Part shown: positions 36,209 through 47,695 of the stretch, piece by piece
Layout of the letters: each line of letters begins with the position of its first letter
Numbering within the stretch: position 1 is the stretch's first letter
Assembly: GCF_947179165.1 (NCBI RefSeq)
Contig: NC_077245.1
Span: forward strand, 11,998,740 to 12,062,739
Reading direction: 5' to 3'
DNA: 64,000 bases
Source of the DNA: Solanum dulcamara
Taxonomy: Eukaryota; Streptophyta; Magnoliopsida; Solanales; Solanaceae
The notes under the pieces: model-generated
Databases searched by the model: none
What the model was told of the DNA's origin: nothing
The model's input: only the letters and a program-made list of their open reading frames with translations
Position numbers and translations under genes: made by a program

Positions 36209-36418
36209 ATGGCTTCTTTGCACAAATTGATCACATTTCAATTTCCCCTGTTCTTCTCTGTCCTCTTACTATCTCCTTTGTATTCAAGTGCTGAGCTGCT
36301 TCTCCACTTTCAAAACCAAATAGTGACTATAACACTAGTTAACAAAGCTTGCTCAGGCATCACGGGCAAACCGTCGTGCATAAATAATTTTCTCATCCAC
36401 TCATGTTTGGGACAGTGA
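36209..36418 (+). pseudogene. N-terminal fragment of a secreted PMEI/invertase-inhibitor-like gene
   Basis: A 69-codon ORF starting MASLHKLITF with a clear hydrophobic signal peptide (residues 8-27, then SSAE). A segment LVNKACSGITGKPSCINNF follows, resembling the first cysteine hairpin of plant invertase and pectin-methylesterase inhibitors (Cys-x(8)-Cys type). The ORF then stops. A full inhibitor has about 150 further residues with two more cysteines, so this looks truncated. A TATA box lies upstream. No downstream continuation was recognised before the repeat at 36801. It may instead be a short secreted peptide of other origin. Confidence 0.4.
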
Positions 36419-36800
36419 AAATAGTGAACAATTTTATCTTCTCCACTTTTTTCTTTTTGGGTTTGATGTGATAAAAAAAGCTTTGTTGTTTCTCCTTCTA
36501 GTTTATACTAGCAAAGCTTGTTAAATCCTAGAATATATTTTATAGGTGAAATATTTTTAAGGACAATGTCATAGCACGCTTCAAGTTCTCGAAATATTTC
36601 ATCATTTATGTGATTGTACAACAAGATTCTACTAACACTGAATAACTCAATAAAGTGAATTTTTCAAAAACATGATTAAAAAAAAATAGGAAAATGGAGT
36701 TTTAGAAAAGAAAAAGAAATTCATTTTATTATTTTGACTAAAAATCTTGAGATGGCGACAACAGTGACGGTGATAGTGGTGACAATGGATATAATTATAA
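36419..36800. other. Intergenic low-complexity sequence
   Basis: AT-rich, then a GATGGC/GGTGAT-rich stretch (about 36750-36790) that resumes beyond the repeat at 37401. No gene seen. Confidence 0.5.
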
Positions 36801-37391
36801 CATATAGGGGTGTACATGGACCGGTTGATTCAGATTTTTTATAAACCAAACCAAACTATTTGTATCGGGTTATTTAATCTATAAACCAAACTAAACCAAT
36901 AAAAGTCGGGTTTTTCGATATCAATTTTTCTCGGATTTTTCGGGGTTTTTCAGGTTTTTTCGAATTTTTTGGATTTTTCATAGTATCTAATATCAACATA
37001 TAAGATGGAGGAAGAACATTGTTTAAAGTTTTAACTTTATAATATAACTTTATAAGATGACTTTTTTTGTATATTATTTAGATGGGTTTCTCAAGTCCAA
37101 ATCTAAATGTAAGAAAGAAAACAAAAATAATGAAAAAATTTTATAAAATATTTATAAATTATATTTTAATAAATATTTTTATGTATAACATAATTTAAAA
37201 GTAGTATATCTATAATCGAGTCGGCTTGGGTTCGGTTTGACTTTTTTTAGTTAAAACCAAACCAACCCTATAATGGTCGATTTTTTTTCCAAACACCAAA
37301 CCAAGTCAAACCAAACCACTAGTCGGGTTTTTTTTCGATTTGGTTCGATTTGTTGGTTTGATGCGGTTTATCGATTTGCCCTGTACAACTC
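36801..37391. mobile_element. Putative non-autonomous DNA transposon
   Basis: The segment starts CATATAGGGGTGTACATGG and ends CTGTACAACTC. The ends are weakly inverted (AGGGGTGTACA against AGAGTTGTACA). It is packed with AAACCAAACC and GGTTTTT-type runs. TAATTATAA occurs at both sides (36792-36800 and 37392-37400) as a 9-bp target duplication, the length made by Mutator-like transposases. No transposase ORF. A related fragment seems to lie at about 37960-38075. Confidence 0.5.
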
Positions 37392-38309
37392 TAATTATAA
37401 TGATGAAGATAATAGGTGTAGTAGCAATTTACATTAGTAGTAGTTGTGATGACAAATGTGGTTAGTGTTGGTGTTGGTGTTGGCGTCAATGGTGGTGGTG
37501 ATTTTGATAGAAGAGGTGGTTGGTGGTTAACGGTGGTGGCTGGTGGTTTGTGGGCAGAGCGATGGTGAAAATTATTCGCACAAAATACCTCTCAATGATA
37601 ATAAGACTTCGTTCAAGATATTAATGATTAAGAGTTAAAGACATATTCAGATCCAATAAGTACTTTAAAATGTTATAATAACCAACCGAACTTAATGGCA
37701 TTAGGTTCTTATTCATTAAGTGCAAACAAATGAGACCTAAGATAAGTTATTGTGTATATGAAATAGATTTGTGAAATTATCAAACTAAAGACTATAAAAT
37801 CAAACTAGAAAGTAAAAACAAATAACTAGATCAGTATAAAGGTAACACCTAAATTATGAACCTAGATTGCAAACGTTTAATATATAATATAAAATTTTAA
37901 AAACTTCTATAAAATATACACATATATGTGTACAATTTTTGATGTTTAAATAGGTATTTATATAGTCGATTTGATTTGATTTTTTCAATTATATTTTGCT
38001 TAAATTAAAATACAATCTAAAAAATATCATTTTTTTGTCGGGTTGATTTGATTTGATTTTCCGTCAACACCCTAATAGCAAGCGTTAAAGGATACCCAAA
38101 AAGAAAGGCTAAGTAATTGCACCAATTTGAATTTTGAGATGTATACTCATTAAAAGAAGTCACAATGTTAGTATTGGAGTAATATTATTTCTAGACCAAA
38201 TTATTTTGGGATATATTTATCATTTAACTTAAGATGCTCAAGAAAATTACAGTGAGAATCTAGATAATCAGATTTTGCTTTATGAAGATATATTAATGAA
38301 AGGCCTCAA
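37392..38309. other. Intergenic; GGT-rich stretch and repeat fragment
   Basis: A GGTGGT/GTTGGT-rich low-complexity stretch (about 37455-37565) is followed by AT-rich DNA. A short piece at about 37960-38075 (TTGATTTGATTTT repeats, ending ACACCCTAATAG) resembles one end of the repeat at 36801-37391. No gene seen. Confidence 0.5.
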
Positions 38310-38680
38310 GTCTATATATAGAGTTACATTCTTGAAATCGCCATCAAAAGAAACAAAACAAAAAATGACTCGTCTAAGAAGTAGTGTCAACCTTTTCTTG
38401 TCATTAATCTTGCTATAAGTCTATATAGAGTTACATTCTTGAAATCACCATCAAAAGAAACAAAACAAAAAATGACTTGTCTAAGAAGTAGTGCCATCCT
38501 TTTCTTGTCATTAATCTTTGACTCGTCTAAGAAGTAGTGTCACCCTTTTCTTGTCATTAAGCTTGTTATAAGTCTATATATAGAGTTACATTCTTGAAAT
38601 CACCATCAAAAGAAACAAAACAAAAACTGACTTGTCTAAGAAGTAGTGCCACCCTTTTCTTGTCATTAATCTTGTTATTT
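38310..38680 (+). repeat. Tandem copies of the 5' end of the inhibitor gene
   Basis: A unit of about 105 bp recurs: TCTATATA...GAGTTACATTCTTGAAATC, then AAACAAAACAAAA, then a start region (ATGACTCGTCTAAGAAG), then TTTTCTTGTCATTAA. Units sit at about 38310-38418 and 38419-38517, with a partial unit at 38518-38568 and the one feeding the gene at 38569-38680. The first two carry ATG; the last carries CTG (38627). The ORFs opened by the first two ATGs soon stop. Confidence 0.8.
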
Positions 38681-39082
38681 TTATCTTTCCAAATCAAAGC
38701 AGACACAGGTTATGATAAAGTGGCATCTTTACTTGAAAAAGGAGAATACATTGCAAATGTCACTCATAAATACATAAGGGGAATAATTGCCAAAGGAGGT
38801 TTAAGCCCTGCTCCTAGATCAGCTTTTCCTATTTGTGCCAAATTGTATGGTGTTATTTATAGAAGATTTATGGTTGCTTTAACATTTGTTGATGAACAGA
38901 ATTTTGAAACAGCCAGAGATCCTATTGACATGGCTGAGCATTATGCCCAAAATTGTGAGGATGCATTTGTTACAAGAGGGATTCAAGATGCACAACTTTC
39001 ATCAAGCAATCATCTTATTAAAGATATATGTCAATCTGCTCAAAAGGCTATCAATAATCTTGTAATTCAACCCCCTATTTAG
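38627..39082 (+). pseudogene. PMEI/invertase-inhibitor-like gene with lost ATG
   Basis: An open frame of 151 codons runs to TAG at 39080-39082. It encodes a hydrophobic signal peptide (LFLSLILLFLSFQIKA) followed by the later helices of the inhibitor fold, with ICAKLYG and a CEDAF segment typical of the third and fourth cysteines. The first cysteine hairpin of the family is missing, so the domain is short. The codon aligned with the ATG of the upstream tandem units is CTG (38627), and no in-frame ATG precedes the signal peptide. Expression would need non-AUG initiation or an unseen upstream exon. Inhibitors of this family act in the cell wall or vacuole on acid invertases or pectin methylesterases. 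Whether this copy does so is doubtful. Pseudogene is the safer call. Confidence 0.6.
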
Positions 39083-39223
39083 TTCATCTTTATTAGAGTA
39101 TAATTCTTGTATTAATGGCACACTATATCATATTATAAATCAAAATCAAATCGCCTTCATATATATATAGCTTCCTATCGAAAACATTGCATACATTGTC
39201 CAAGAATTTAATCACTTTTAAGA

Positions 39224-39226
<3 letters not shown>

Positions 39227-39298
<72 letters not shown>
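39227..39298. repeat. (AT)n microsatellite
   Basis: 72 bases of uninterrupted AT dinucleotides next to the left end of the foldback element at 39311. Confidence 0.95.
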
Positions 39299-39304
<6 letters not shown>

Positions 39305-39310
39305 AAAGAA

Positions 39311-39790
39311 GGGATAATGGTCCGAAAAATGTCCAAATTTTGACGAAAATTGTTGTAACAATCTCAAACTTTGGACAGGCCATATTACCCCCTGCACTAT
39401 TTAATAATGCATTTTAAAAGTATATTCGTGGTTGAGTTAATCTAAATTTTTGTGAGTTTGATAACTATTGACGTTATTGTTGATTTTGAAATCAAATTTT
39501 TTAGATTTTTCATTGATTTCAAGGATATTACATTCAACACAAAATCAAGTTCATTGACTTCAACCATACAAACTAGCAAACATAAACACTTTCAAACTTA
39601 CATCAACCTAATGAAACGCTTCAACTAGCTATTTTGATCCAAACAACAACACTTTCAAACTTAACTCAACCATGAATATACTTTTAAAATGCACTATTAA
39701 ATAGTGCAGGGGGTAATAGGGCCCGTCCCAAATTTTAAATTATTACAACAATTTTCGTCAAAGTTCAGATATTTTTCAGACTATTATCCC
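39311..39790. mobile_element. Foldback MITE with about 130-bp inverted arms
   Basis: The left arm starts GGGATAATGGTCCGAAAAAT (39311). The right arm ends with its inverted equivalent ...ATTTTTCAGACTATTATCCC (39790). Shared blocks include GACGAAAATTGTTGTAA, TTACCCCCTGCACTATTTAA and GCATTTTAAAAGTATATTC. The middle about 220 bases hold shorter inverted pieces around TTGATTTC. Poly-A-rich flanks make the target duplication ambiguous. No transposase. Confidence 0.82.
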
Positions 39791-40130
39791 AAAAAAATTT
39801 AAAATCTAATGGTGATATACAAGGATATATCTTGACGATAACTGAACTTAAATAATGATGAATAATGAAAAGACTCAAAGATAAGATATTTTGAAGATGA
39901 AATAGATTCTCAAAATTATGAAATTAAAATAACAAATCATACTAAAAAGTATAGGCAAAAAATTGGATTACTATGAAGGCAAGCACCTAAATTATGAATC
40001 AAAAGAGCAAAAAATTACAATGTACCTAAAATTTTAACATTGTTGTAAAATAATGAAAGAGTGTGGATGTCCCTTTCGTCCCTTTTCTCCTATCACTATC
40101 TTTTCCCCTAATCCATACTCACAAATTGGC
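39791..40130. other. AT-rich flank, probably part of the copia LTR
   Basis: No gene seen. The sequence leads into the TATA box and leader of the copia remnant and may include the rest of its 5' LTR, but no LTR start could be fixed. Confidence 0.4.
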
Positions 40131-43100
40131 TATAAAAAGTCATTGATTTTGTGAAATTCAACACACAGATAAAAACAATTCTCTCCTCTTTCTGTCTTCC
40201 TTTCTTATCTTTTGCTTACTCTTCTTATAATTTAATTACTTTCATAATACGTTATCAGCACGAAACTCTAATTTTCTCTGGGTAAATCGACTTCTATCTC
40301 AAGTATTAAAGAAATTTAATTTTAAATTGACTTTGTTATTTCTAAATTAATTTCTATCTAAGTTTTCATCATATCAAATTTATCAAAACTTGAGTTTGTG
40401 GTACTTGACATTACCGAAAAAATATTTTGTCATAGATCCTTGATGTTGAAATTCACCTTGACGTTAAAGGTCTTGGTGATACTATTAAACAAAGAAATAA
40501 AGCATCAAGTCAAGATAAAACAAAGGCCATGATTTTTCTCTACTATCATATTCATAAAGGATTAAAACCTGAATATTTAACTGTGAAAGACCCTATTGAA
40601 TTATGGACTAATTTAAAGGATCGGTATGTCCACCTAAAATTTACGGTATTACCGAAAGCTCGATATGAGTGAATACACTTTCGATTTCAAAATTTTAAAA
40701 CTATGACAGAGTATAATTCTCTTATTCACAAAATAAGTTCCATATTAAAATTATGTGGAGATACTATTACTGATGACGACTTACTTGAGAAACCTTTTTC
40801 CACTTTTCACACTTAAAATGTGTTGCTACAACAACAATATCGTGAAAAAGGATTTAAAAATATTTTGAATTAATTACATGCCTACTTGTGACTGAGCAAA
40901 ATAACACTTTCCTGATGAAAAATCATGAAGTCCGTCTCACTACATCTGCTTCATTCCCTGAAGCGAATGTTGTAGCAGCACATAATCATCCTGAATCAAG
41001 ACAAAATAATAATCGTGGCCGCGGCCATGGCCATGGTTGTGGACGTGGGCGAGGACGTGATAGAGGACAAAATAATTATCGTCATCATGGTGAAAATAAA
41101 CATGAGAATAATAAAGTTTCTCAAAATAATCCTTCTAAGGGTAAATTCAATATTTTGCCACCGGTGTAGTATGAAGGGTCATTAGGAATGTGAATGTCGT
41201 ACGCCCAATCATTTTGTGAAACTTTATCAAGACTCTCTTAAAAGAAGAGACAATAATATGGAGGCACAGTTGAATTTTCGGAATGATGATAATGAAGTAA
41301 CTCCCTCAAATAAATATGAAGATATAGACAAATATTGCTTATAAAGATGATAATTTTGAAGGTCTTTCAAATATTACTCATTTGGAAGCTAAAGACTTTT
41401 ATGAAAATATGAATATTGACTGAAGAACTGCTCATCTAACTGGGAAAAAAATAATTATAAAAATAGTTATTATTTTTCTATTATATTTTGTACTATGTTG
41501 TTAGCTTTTCATGTTCTTATAATATATCTTTTTGTTTATGAAGAATATGAAAATTTCCTAATCATCAGTTGGATCCAAAATCAATTATGATGATATGCGT
41601 CTTATCGATAGTGCCACAACACATACTATTTCTATTTTTCTTATTTGATTATGAAAGAAGCTAATGTTAATACAATATCTGGTAGTACAAGATCAATTGA
41701 AGGATCCAAAAAAACTAAAGTTATACTTATCGGAGGAACAAATTTGACAATTAATGAAGCATTGTATTGTAGTAAGTTTCAAAGAAACTTATTAAGTTTC
41801 AAAGACATTCGTCAAAATGACTATCATATTGAGACTACAAATGATGAAAAGAATAAATATTTTTATATTACTACAACGTTGTCAGACAAGAAGTTTATAC
41901 TTAAAAATTTACCCGCTCTTTCATCCGGGTTATACTTCACAAGTATTAGCATGGTTGAAACACATGTCATAGTAAACCTTTTGGTTTACTAACTCAAATG
42001 ATTTTTATCTGTCATGACCGGTTGGGCCATCCAGGTTCTAATATGATGCGCAAGATAATTGAGAGTTCACATGAACACTCTTTGAAGAACCAAAAGATTC
42101 TTCAATTTAAAGAATTTTCTTGTGTTGCATGTTCTTAAGGCAAATTGATTACTAGACTATCAGTAATCAAAGTATGAATTGAATCCCCAACATTTATGAA
42201 GTGTATACAGGGTGATATATATAGGCTCATTCACCTATCATGTGGACTATTTAAATATTATATGGTTTTAATAGATGCATCTATAAGATAGTCACATGTG
42301 TGCCTATTATCAACTCGTAATATGACATTTGCGAGATTACTTGCTCAAATAATTAAGTTAAGAGCACAATTTCTAGATTATGCAATAAAGACAATACGTC
42401 TTGATAATGCTGGTGAGTTTACATCTCTGGCATTTAATGATTATTATTTGTCCACTTGGATAACAATTGAGCATCCGGTTGCTTATGTTTATATACAAAA
42501 TGGTCTAGCGGATTCATTGATTAAACGCCTCCAATTAATTGATAGACCAATGCTTATAAGAAGAAAACTTCTCATTTCATTATGAGGTCATGCTAATTTG
42601 CATGCAGCAAGTCTTGTGCAGATTAGAACCACAAGTTATCATCAAGTCTCCCCATTACAATTGACTTTTGGTCAGGAGCAGAACATTTCTCATCTTAGAA
42701 TATTCGGATATGCGGCATATGTTCCAATTGCTCCACTACAACGTACAAAGATGGGACTCCAAAGAAGATTAGAAATACATGTTGGGTATGAATCTCCTTC
42801 TATCATAAAATATTTGGAACCTGTGACTGGAGATTTATTTACTACAAGATTTGTTGATTGTCATTTTGATGAATCAGTATACCCAGCATTAGGAGGAGAA
42901 AATAAGCAGCTGAAAAAGGAAATATATTGGAATGAATTATCACTATCTCATTTAGATTCTTGTACAAATAAATGTGAACTAAAAGTTCAAAAGATAATTC
43001 ATTTTCAAAATATTGCAAATCAATTGTCAGATGCATTCACTAACCTATCACGAGTTACTAAATCTCATATTCTAGTTGTTAATGCTCCAATTCGAGTTGA

Positions 43101-43735
43101 TGTCCCATTAAAATAATTAATTAATGTAAATAAGTCTAAACCACACTTAAAATATGGTAGGTTGATCGGCTCCAAAGATAAAAATCCTAGAAAAAAAAGT
43201 AGCAAACAATCAAGATAGTCATAATATGGAAGAACCTGCTCAAGAAGAAAAAAGAGACATAACAATTGATAAAAACTTGGAAGAGGTTGAGGCGCCTGAA
43301 AATAATGAAGAAATTTCATTAAATTATGTCTCATCAAAAAAAATATGGAATCGAAATAATGTAATTGTCGACAATAGTTTTACTTATAATGTTACTATTG
43401 AAATAATGCAATAAAATGAGGATCTTGAATAAAAAACTGTCGAGAAATGTCGATAGAGGAATAATTGGCCAAAATAAAAAGATGCAATTCAAGTTGAATT
43501 AGCTTTGCTTGAAAAATGTAAAATTTTCAGACTGATAGTCAGTCTGAACACCCGAAGGTATAAATTCAGTGGGGGTACAAATGAGTGTTTGTACGAAAAT
43601 GAAATGAGAAAAATGAAGTCGTAAATTATAAAGCACGACTTGTGGCACAAGAATTTTTGCAAAGACTTGACATTGATTATATGAAAATATATTCTCCTGT
43701 GGTGGATGCAATCACTTTCAGGTTTCTTAAATTTC
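40131..43735 (+). mobile_element. Decayed Ty1/copia retrotransposon
   Basis: The probable 5' LTR end has a TATA box (TATAAAAAG, about 40131-40139) and a pyrimidine-rich leader. A conserved GTTATCAGCACGAAACTC follows at about 40251, where a primer site is expected. Gag and pol remnants come next in copia order (protease, integrase, reverse transcriptase). The body ends abruptly in the first part of reverse transcriptase at about 43735, where an LTR fragment of another family begins. No 3' LTR of its own is seen. Confidence 0.8.
40430..43735 (+). pseudogene. copia gag-pol remnant
   Basis: Several frames carry pieces in order. First comes Gag (about 40430-41170, ending in a GRGHGHGCGRGRGRD-type basic region and a decayed zinc knuckle near 41165-41215). 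Next is a protease with IDSATTHT (about 41607-41630), the segment ALYCSKFQRNLLSFKDIR (41757-41810), and the GAG-pre-integrase zinc region (about 42000-42130). Integrase core pieces follow (42298-43116, including DNAGEFTS), and finally the reverse transcriptase start with YKARLVAQ (about 43625). Stops and frameshifts occur throughout. Copia order (integrase before reverse transcriptase) is clear. The lineage was not determined. Confidence 0.82.
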
Positions 43736-43762
43736 AAGCGAGGTTATGTTTGAGTAGATAAT

Positions 43763-44265
43763 CATCATTCCAAGTATGTAAGGCTATTCATAGCGTTGGA
43801 TTGAGTTCGTCCACGCGCCCAACATCTAAATTTCATCTTAATTGAGTTTGGTTGAGTTGAGTCTAACCTAGTTTCTTGAATTTTTAATGATTTAATTCTT
43901 CTTCTATTGAGTTTCTATAATTATGCATTGAGATTATCCTTGTTTTCTATCTCTCAATTGATTAAAATTGTTGTTCATGGCTACTTTTCTATGAACCCTA
44001 ATTAATTTGATGATCATGACTTTTACATGTATATTTTGAGTAAAGATGATTATCTTTATGCATTGATACTTTATTGAATCTAAATAAGTATGAGGGTCGA
44101 TGTATTGATTGGACTTGAGAAAGAGGTTTGACAAGATGTGAATAATTTTGAAACCATATTTTAGTGAAAGAACTTCATGATTTAAGCATCAGAATTGATT
44201 TTAAATGAGTTTGAGTTTTCATATGAATTAAGTTCTCGAGTCATTTATGATTCTAGAGTCCATAT
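43763..44265 (+). repeat. Family-Y-like LTR fragment
   Basis: Starts at AAGTATGTAAGGCTATTC, matching the splice-donor-like region of the Y2 LTR (49457 onward) and its following TTGAGTT-rich sequence. It then stops at the inverted LTR beginning at 44266. Confidence 0.6.
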
Positions 44266-45540
44266 TGTTACGCTCTAGGAAGGTAACCTAGACAAGGCCA
44301 ACACTTGAAGACCATTGTTGGTCTTCAAACGAACCACTTAATCCAATCACATGTTCATTCAATCACTTTCTATTAGCGGAAGACTCAGCTCATTAAGGAT
44401 ACTATTCATAAATAAGGCCAATCATCTATCAAATCCAATCAACAACTAGTACGAAATAAACTAGTCAAAATAAAACCAATCGACATCATCAACAATCTAA
44501 TCTATGAAGCTTGTATCAACTGTCTAAATGGTATCAATGACAGGTTCATGTCTACCTCAAATCAAATAAAAAAATCTAACTCAAAAGTTACAAAGATAAA
44601 TGTGGTATCCTCCAGAAGCAGGGAGCACTCACGAATAGCTAAACGCAAATAGATCCTCAATGATGCACTAGTTGATGATCTCTAGTATCTGTCTTTGCAT
44701 CATTGAAATGATGCTGGCCCAAATAGACGTCACTACATGAAATGTATGAATATGTAATATAGCAGAATGAAATATGTATCAAGATAGAATAAACTCAACT
44801 CAAATAACTCAATCAAGCGTAAGGAACTCAATCAGGATGTCAAAAGTCTAAAGCAAAAGTAAGATTTAAACAAAGACCAATCATATAAAATCCAATCATA
44901 TCCAATCGGAGTACTATCAAGACCTATATAGGTATTTTTCTTATTCGACAACCATCATTTATGATCCAATAATAGTACAACAAGCCGAAGTTGTTTCCAC
45001 ATCCATCCATTACCTTGCTAGGGTAAGAACGAATCAACCAATCATGGATCCAAAATCAATCAAGTCCTATCATGTCAGGACAATAATGGGGACTCCTATT
45101 CACTACCTATCACAATCATGGGCACATGGAGGAACAAAATCCATGTTTTAGTTCATACTTACATACCTGGACTCAAACAACAATCGAGAACTCGAAGACC
45201 TCACTTGAAAAACTTGAACCCTACCTTTCTCCTCTTCTCAAATCCTCGCTCCTAATCAGTCTAAGTGTTAATAAGACTTAGGTGTTTAGGATACTGATAA
45301 AAGACTTAATTTAGTCCTAAAACGTCAGAATTTTAATTTAGGAAAGATGGAAAAAGACATGAATACCCTTCATAAAATTGACTTTGGTCGTCTACTGATC
45401 AGTTCTATGACTCGTAGAAACTTCTACGGATCGTAAAAGATTAGTCGTATAATTGGATTATAGCCTATAAATATTTCTACGAGTCAAGTCTATGACTCGT
45501 AGAAAGTGTTATGGGCCATAGACCCTTCTCATCCTGTCAA
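44266..45540 (-). repeat. Diverged family-Y-like LTR fragment, minus orientation
   Basis: Follows the order of the Y LTR at 18615 onward: TATTAGCGGAAGACTCA, then CTATGAAGC, ATCCTCCAGAAG, GATGATCTCTAGTA, GCATCAT...ATGATGC, and ACAAGCCG. It is diverged in detail. Near its far end are strong short palindromes (45413-45428 and 45476-45503). Confidence 0.65.
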
Positions 45541-46178
45541 TATTATTGAGTCTATTTTCAAAGCATTTGCTTATTTATAAACTTGCATCTTTATTGAGTT
45601 GAGTTATTTTCAGAGTTGAGTCTCTTGAGTCTAGTTGAGTTTCTTTGAGTAAGTTCCCTTTTAGATATATTACATACTTATACATGTACTGACGTCATTT
45701 GGTCTGCATCCTTTTATGATGCAAACACAGGTATTAGAGATCCTCGACAGGAGTAGTGTTGAAGATTCATTTCCTTCCTGATAGTGGTGAGACCTTTTTG
45801 CTTTCGGAGAAATCATAATTATTTTATTTAATGTTTATGAGTAGCTTCTTTCGATGTAGCCTTGGTCTTGCCTCAACACCTTCTTGATAGTTGATAGAGG
45901 CTCCTAGAAATAGACTGAGTAGATTGGAGTTGACGTCCCTTTTGAGTCTATTTTGCTTAAACTTTTATTTAAAAGATTGGGTTAATTTTCAAAGATTGTC
46001 TAATTAAAACTATTATTTTATTTGAGTTGTTGAATTGGTTAACCCACTAGAATATCTCTTGCTATTTCATTGAGTCTTCCGTTGATTGATTGAATGAGTG
46101 ATCAGACCAAATGGTTCTCTTAGGGACCAGCAATGGTTTCCAATTGCCGGTCACGCCTAGGGTACCTTCTCAAGGCAA
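45541..46178 (+). repeat. Diverged family-Y-like LTR fragment, plus orientation
   Basis: Contains TACATGTACTGACGTCATTTGG, here given only as a landmark (about 45693-45710), ATGATGCAAACACAGG, and the end motif GCCTAGGGTACCTTCTCAAGGC. It lies head to head with the minus-oriented fragment before it, giving an imperfect inverted pair. Confidence 0.6.
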
Positions 46179-47695
46179 AAATATTTTTTTTACAATTATT
46201 ATATTATAATTTAAGTTTTGATATATAGGTATAAGTAATTAAATATTAGGATATTGTATAGTGTGAATACCATCAAAGTTATGATACTTGAAGAAATTAA
46301 GACTTAACCCTAGAGTTGATATTTAGAAAATTGATTATAGATTTGGGTGAAATTTTGGGTCTAGGCGAGATGTGTAGTAATATGGATGTCCACATACTCA
46401 TTTACTTATAATATTACATACTTGATAAATTGGAAATATTCTGAGGCATTAAAGAAGGAAACACATTGATGAATTAGCTTGCTTGACTTCGGTTCTTTAA
46501 TTGAGGTAGGTTAACGTTTATTTTTTTATTATAGAGAGACTCTTAATAGTGATTGATAGTCACTGAGTGATGTTGTGAAGTTTTTTATCAATTTTATTAT
46601 TGTGGTTTGGATGGTTGATATGTGTTGTGACTGGTTTGTAATTCTAAGATCGTGAAATTCATAATCTTGAAATTGCCCTATCAAAAGTGATACCTTGAAT
46701 AAAGAAGGCTTGATGAAATATTATTAATGAAGTAAATTATGATAATAAAGAATGATGAATTAATTATTCATTTGAATCGGGTGCCACGAGCCGGCATGAT
46801 ATATATTTGAGTCGAGTGTCATGAGCCGACACGATATATTTGGATCGGGTGTGTAACGAGCCAACACAATATTATTAAATCGGATGTCATGTTCCGACAT
46901 GATAATATTAATAAAAAATAAATTAGATGACTTAATACTACTTAATCTCAAATAACTCATTTCCCAAAAGACCGTGGTGTGGAGGCCTGAGTCCTTATGT
47001 ATACTCTTGATATTGTTGATTGATTACATAATTATTTTATTATGTTTTCACTTGATCTTGATCTTGTTATTTGCCACTTGTTAAGTCCTGTGGTTGATTT
47101 TCTGCTATTACTTTATGCATATTGATTTCTATTTTGAATCGGCAGATATTACCTACTCAGTACATGTTGCCCTATACCCTATACTGACCCTTACTTGTAT
47201 TTTTCTTTATTTTATTTTATGGAGTACAGTGAGTGCACCATTGACTTTGACTTGCCCTAATCTCTAGCCAGTCTCCAGTATATCAAATTCTAGGGTGAGC
47301 TATCCTTCTAGCTCATGTTGGGTTCTCTTGGTCATGTCATGATGTCCTTAGTTTTCAAATACAGATCATTCTGTTTATTTATTTTGGAGTTTGATACTCT
47401 TAGACTTGATATTTTGAGATTAGATGTCCTTGATGTGATGACCTGTAGATTTTAAGAGTCGATATGTAATAGACTTTAGTGGATTTTTATTTGTTACTTT
47501 AATAAGATTTGAGCTTCCACATTATTATCGTATATATTTCATAAGTTGAACAACTAATATAAGTTGGAGTTAGTAGCGTTGGTTCGCCCACCTAGGAGGT
47601 TAAATGTGGGTGTCACTCATGGCCTATTTTGGGAAAATATTTACCATTTATAAAATATTTCTTTTTTGCTAAACACCTATAGTATAGTTTTAATC
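46179..47695 (+). repeat. Probable LTR-derived sequence of a third family (Z)
   Basis: No gene seen. It holds four degenerate units of about 35 bp (about 46774-46910), each with an ATCGGGTGTCATGAGCCGACA-type core in varying forms. The landmarks GGTGAGCTATCC and TTGGTTCGCCCACC, common in plant LTRs, follow. The same kinds of unit occur inverted at about 48370-48490. Boundaries are uncertain. Confidence 0.5.

Noticed and set aside
39123..39417. ORFs rich in Ile-Tyr on both strands
   Set aside because: Translations of the AT microsatellite and foldback arm, not genes.
40251..40270. tRNA gene near the copia leader
   Set aside because: The GTTATCAGCACGAAACTC string is a conserved post-LTR motif; no cloverleaf or A/B box pair was found.
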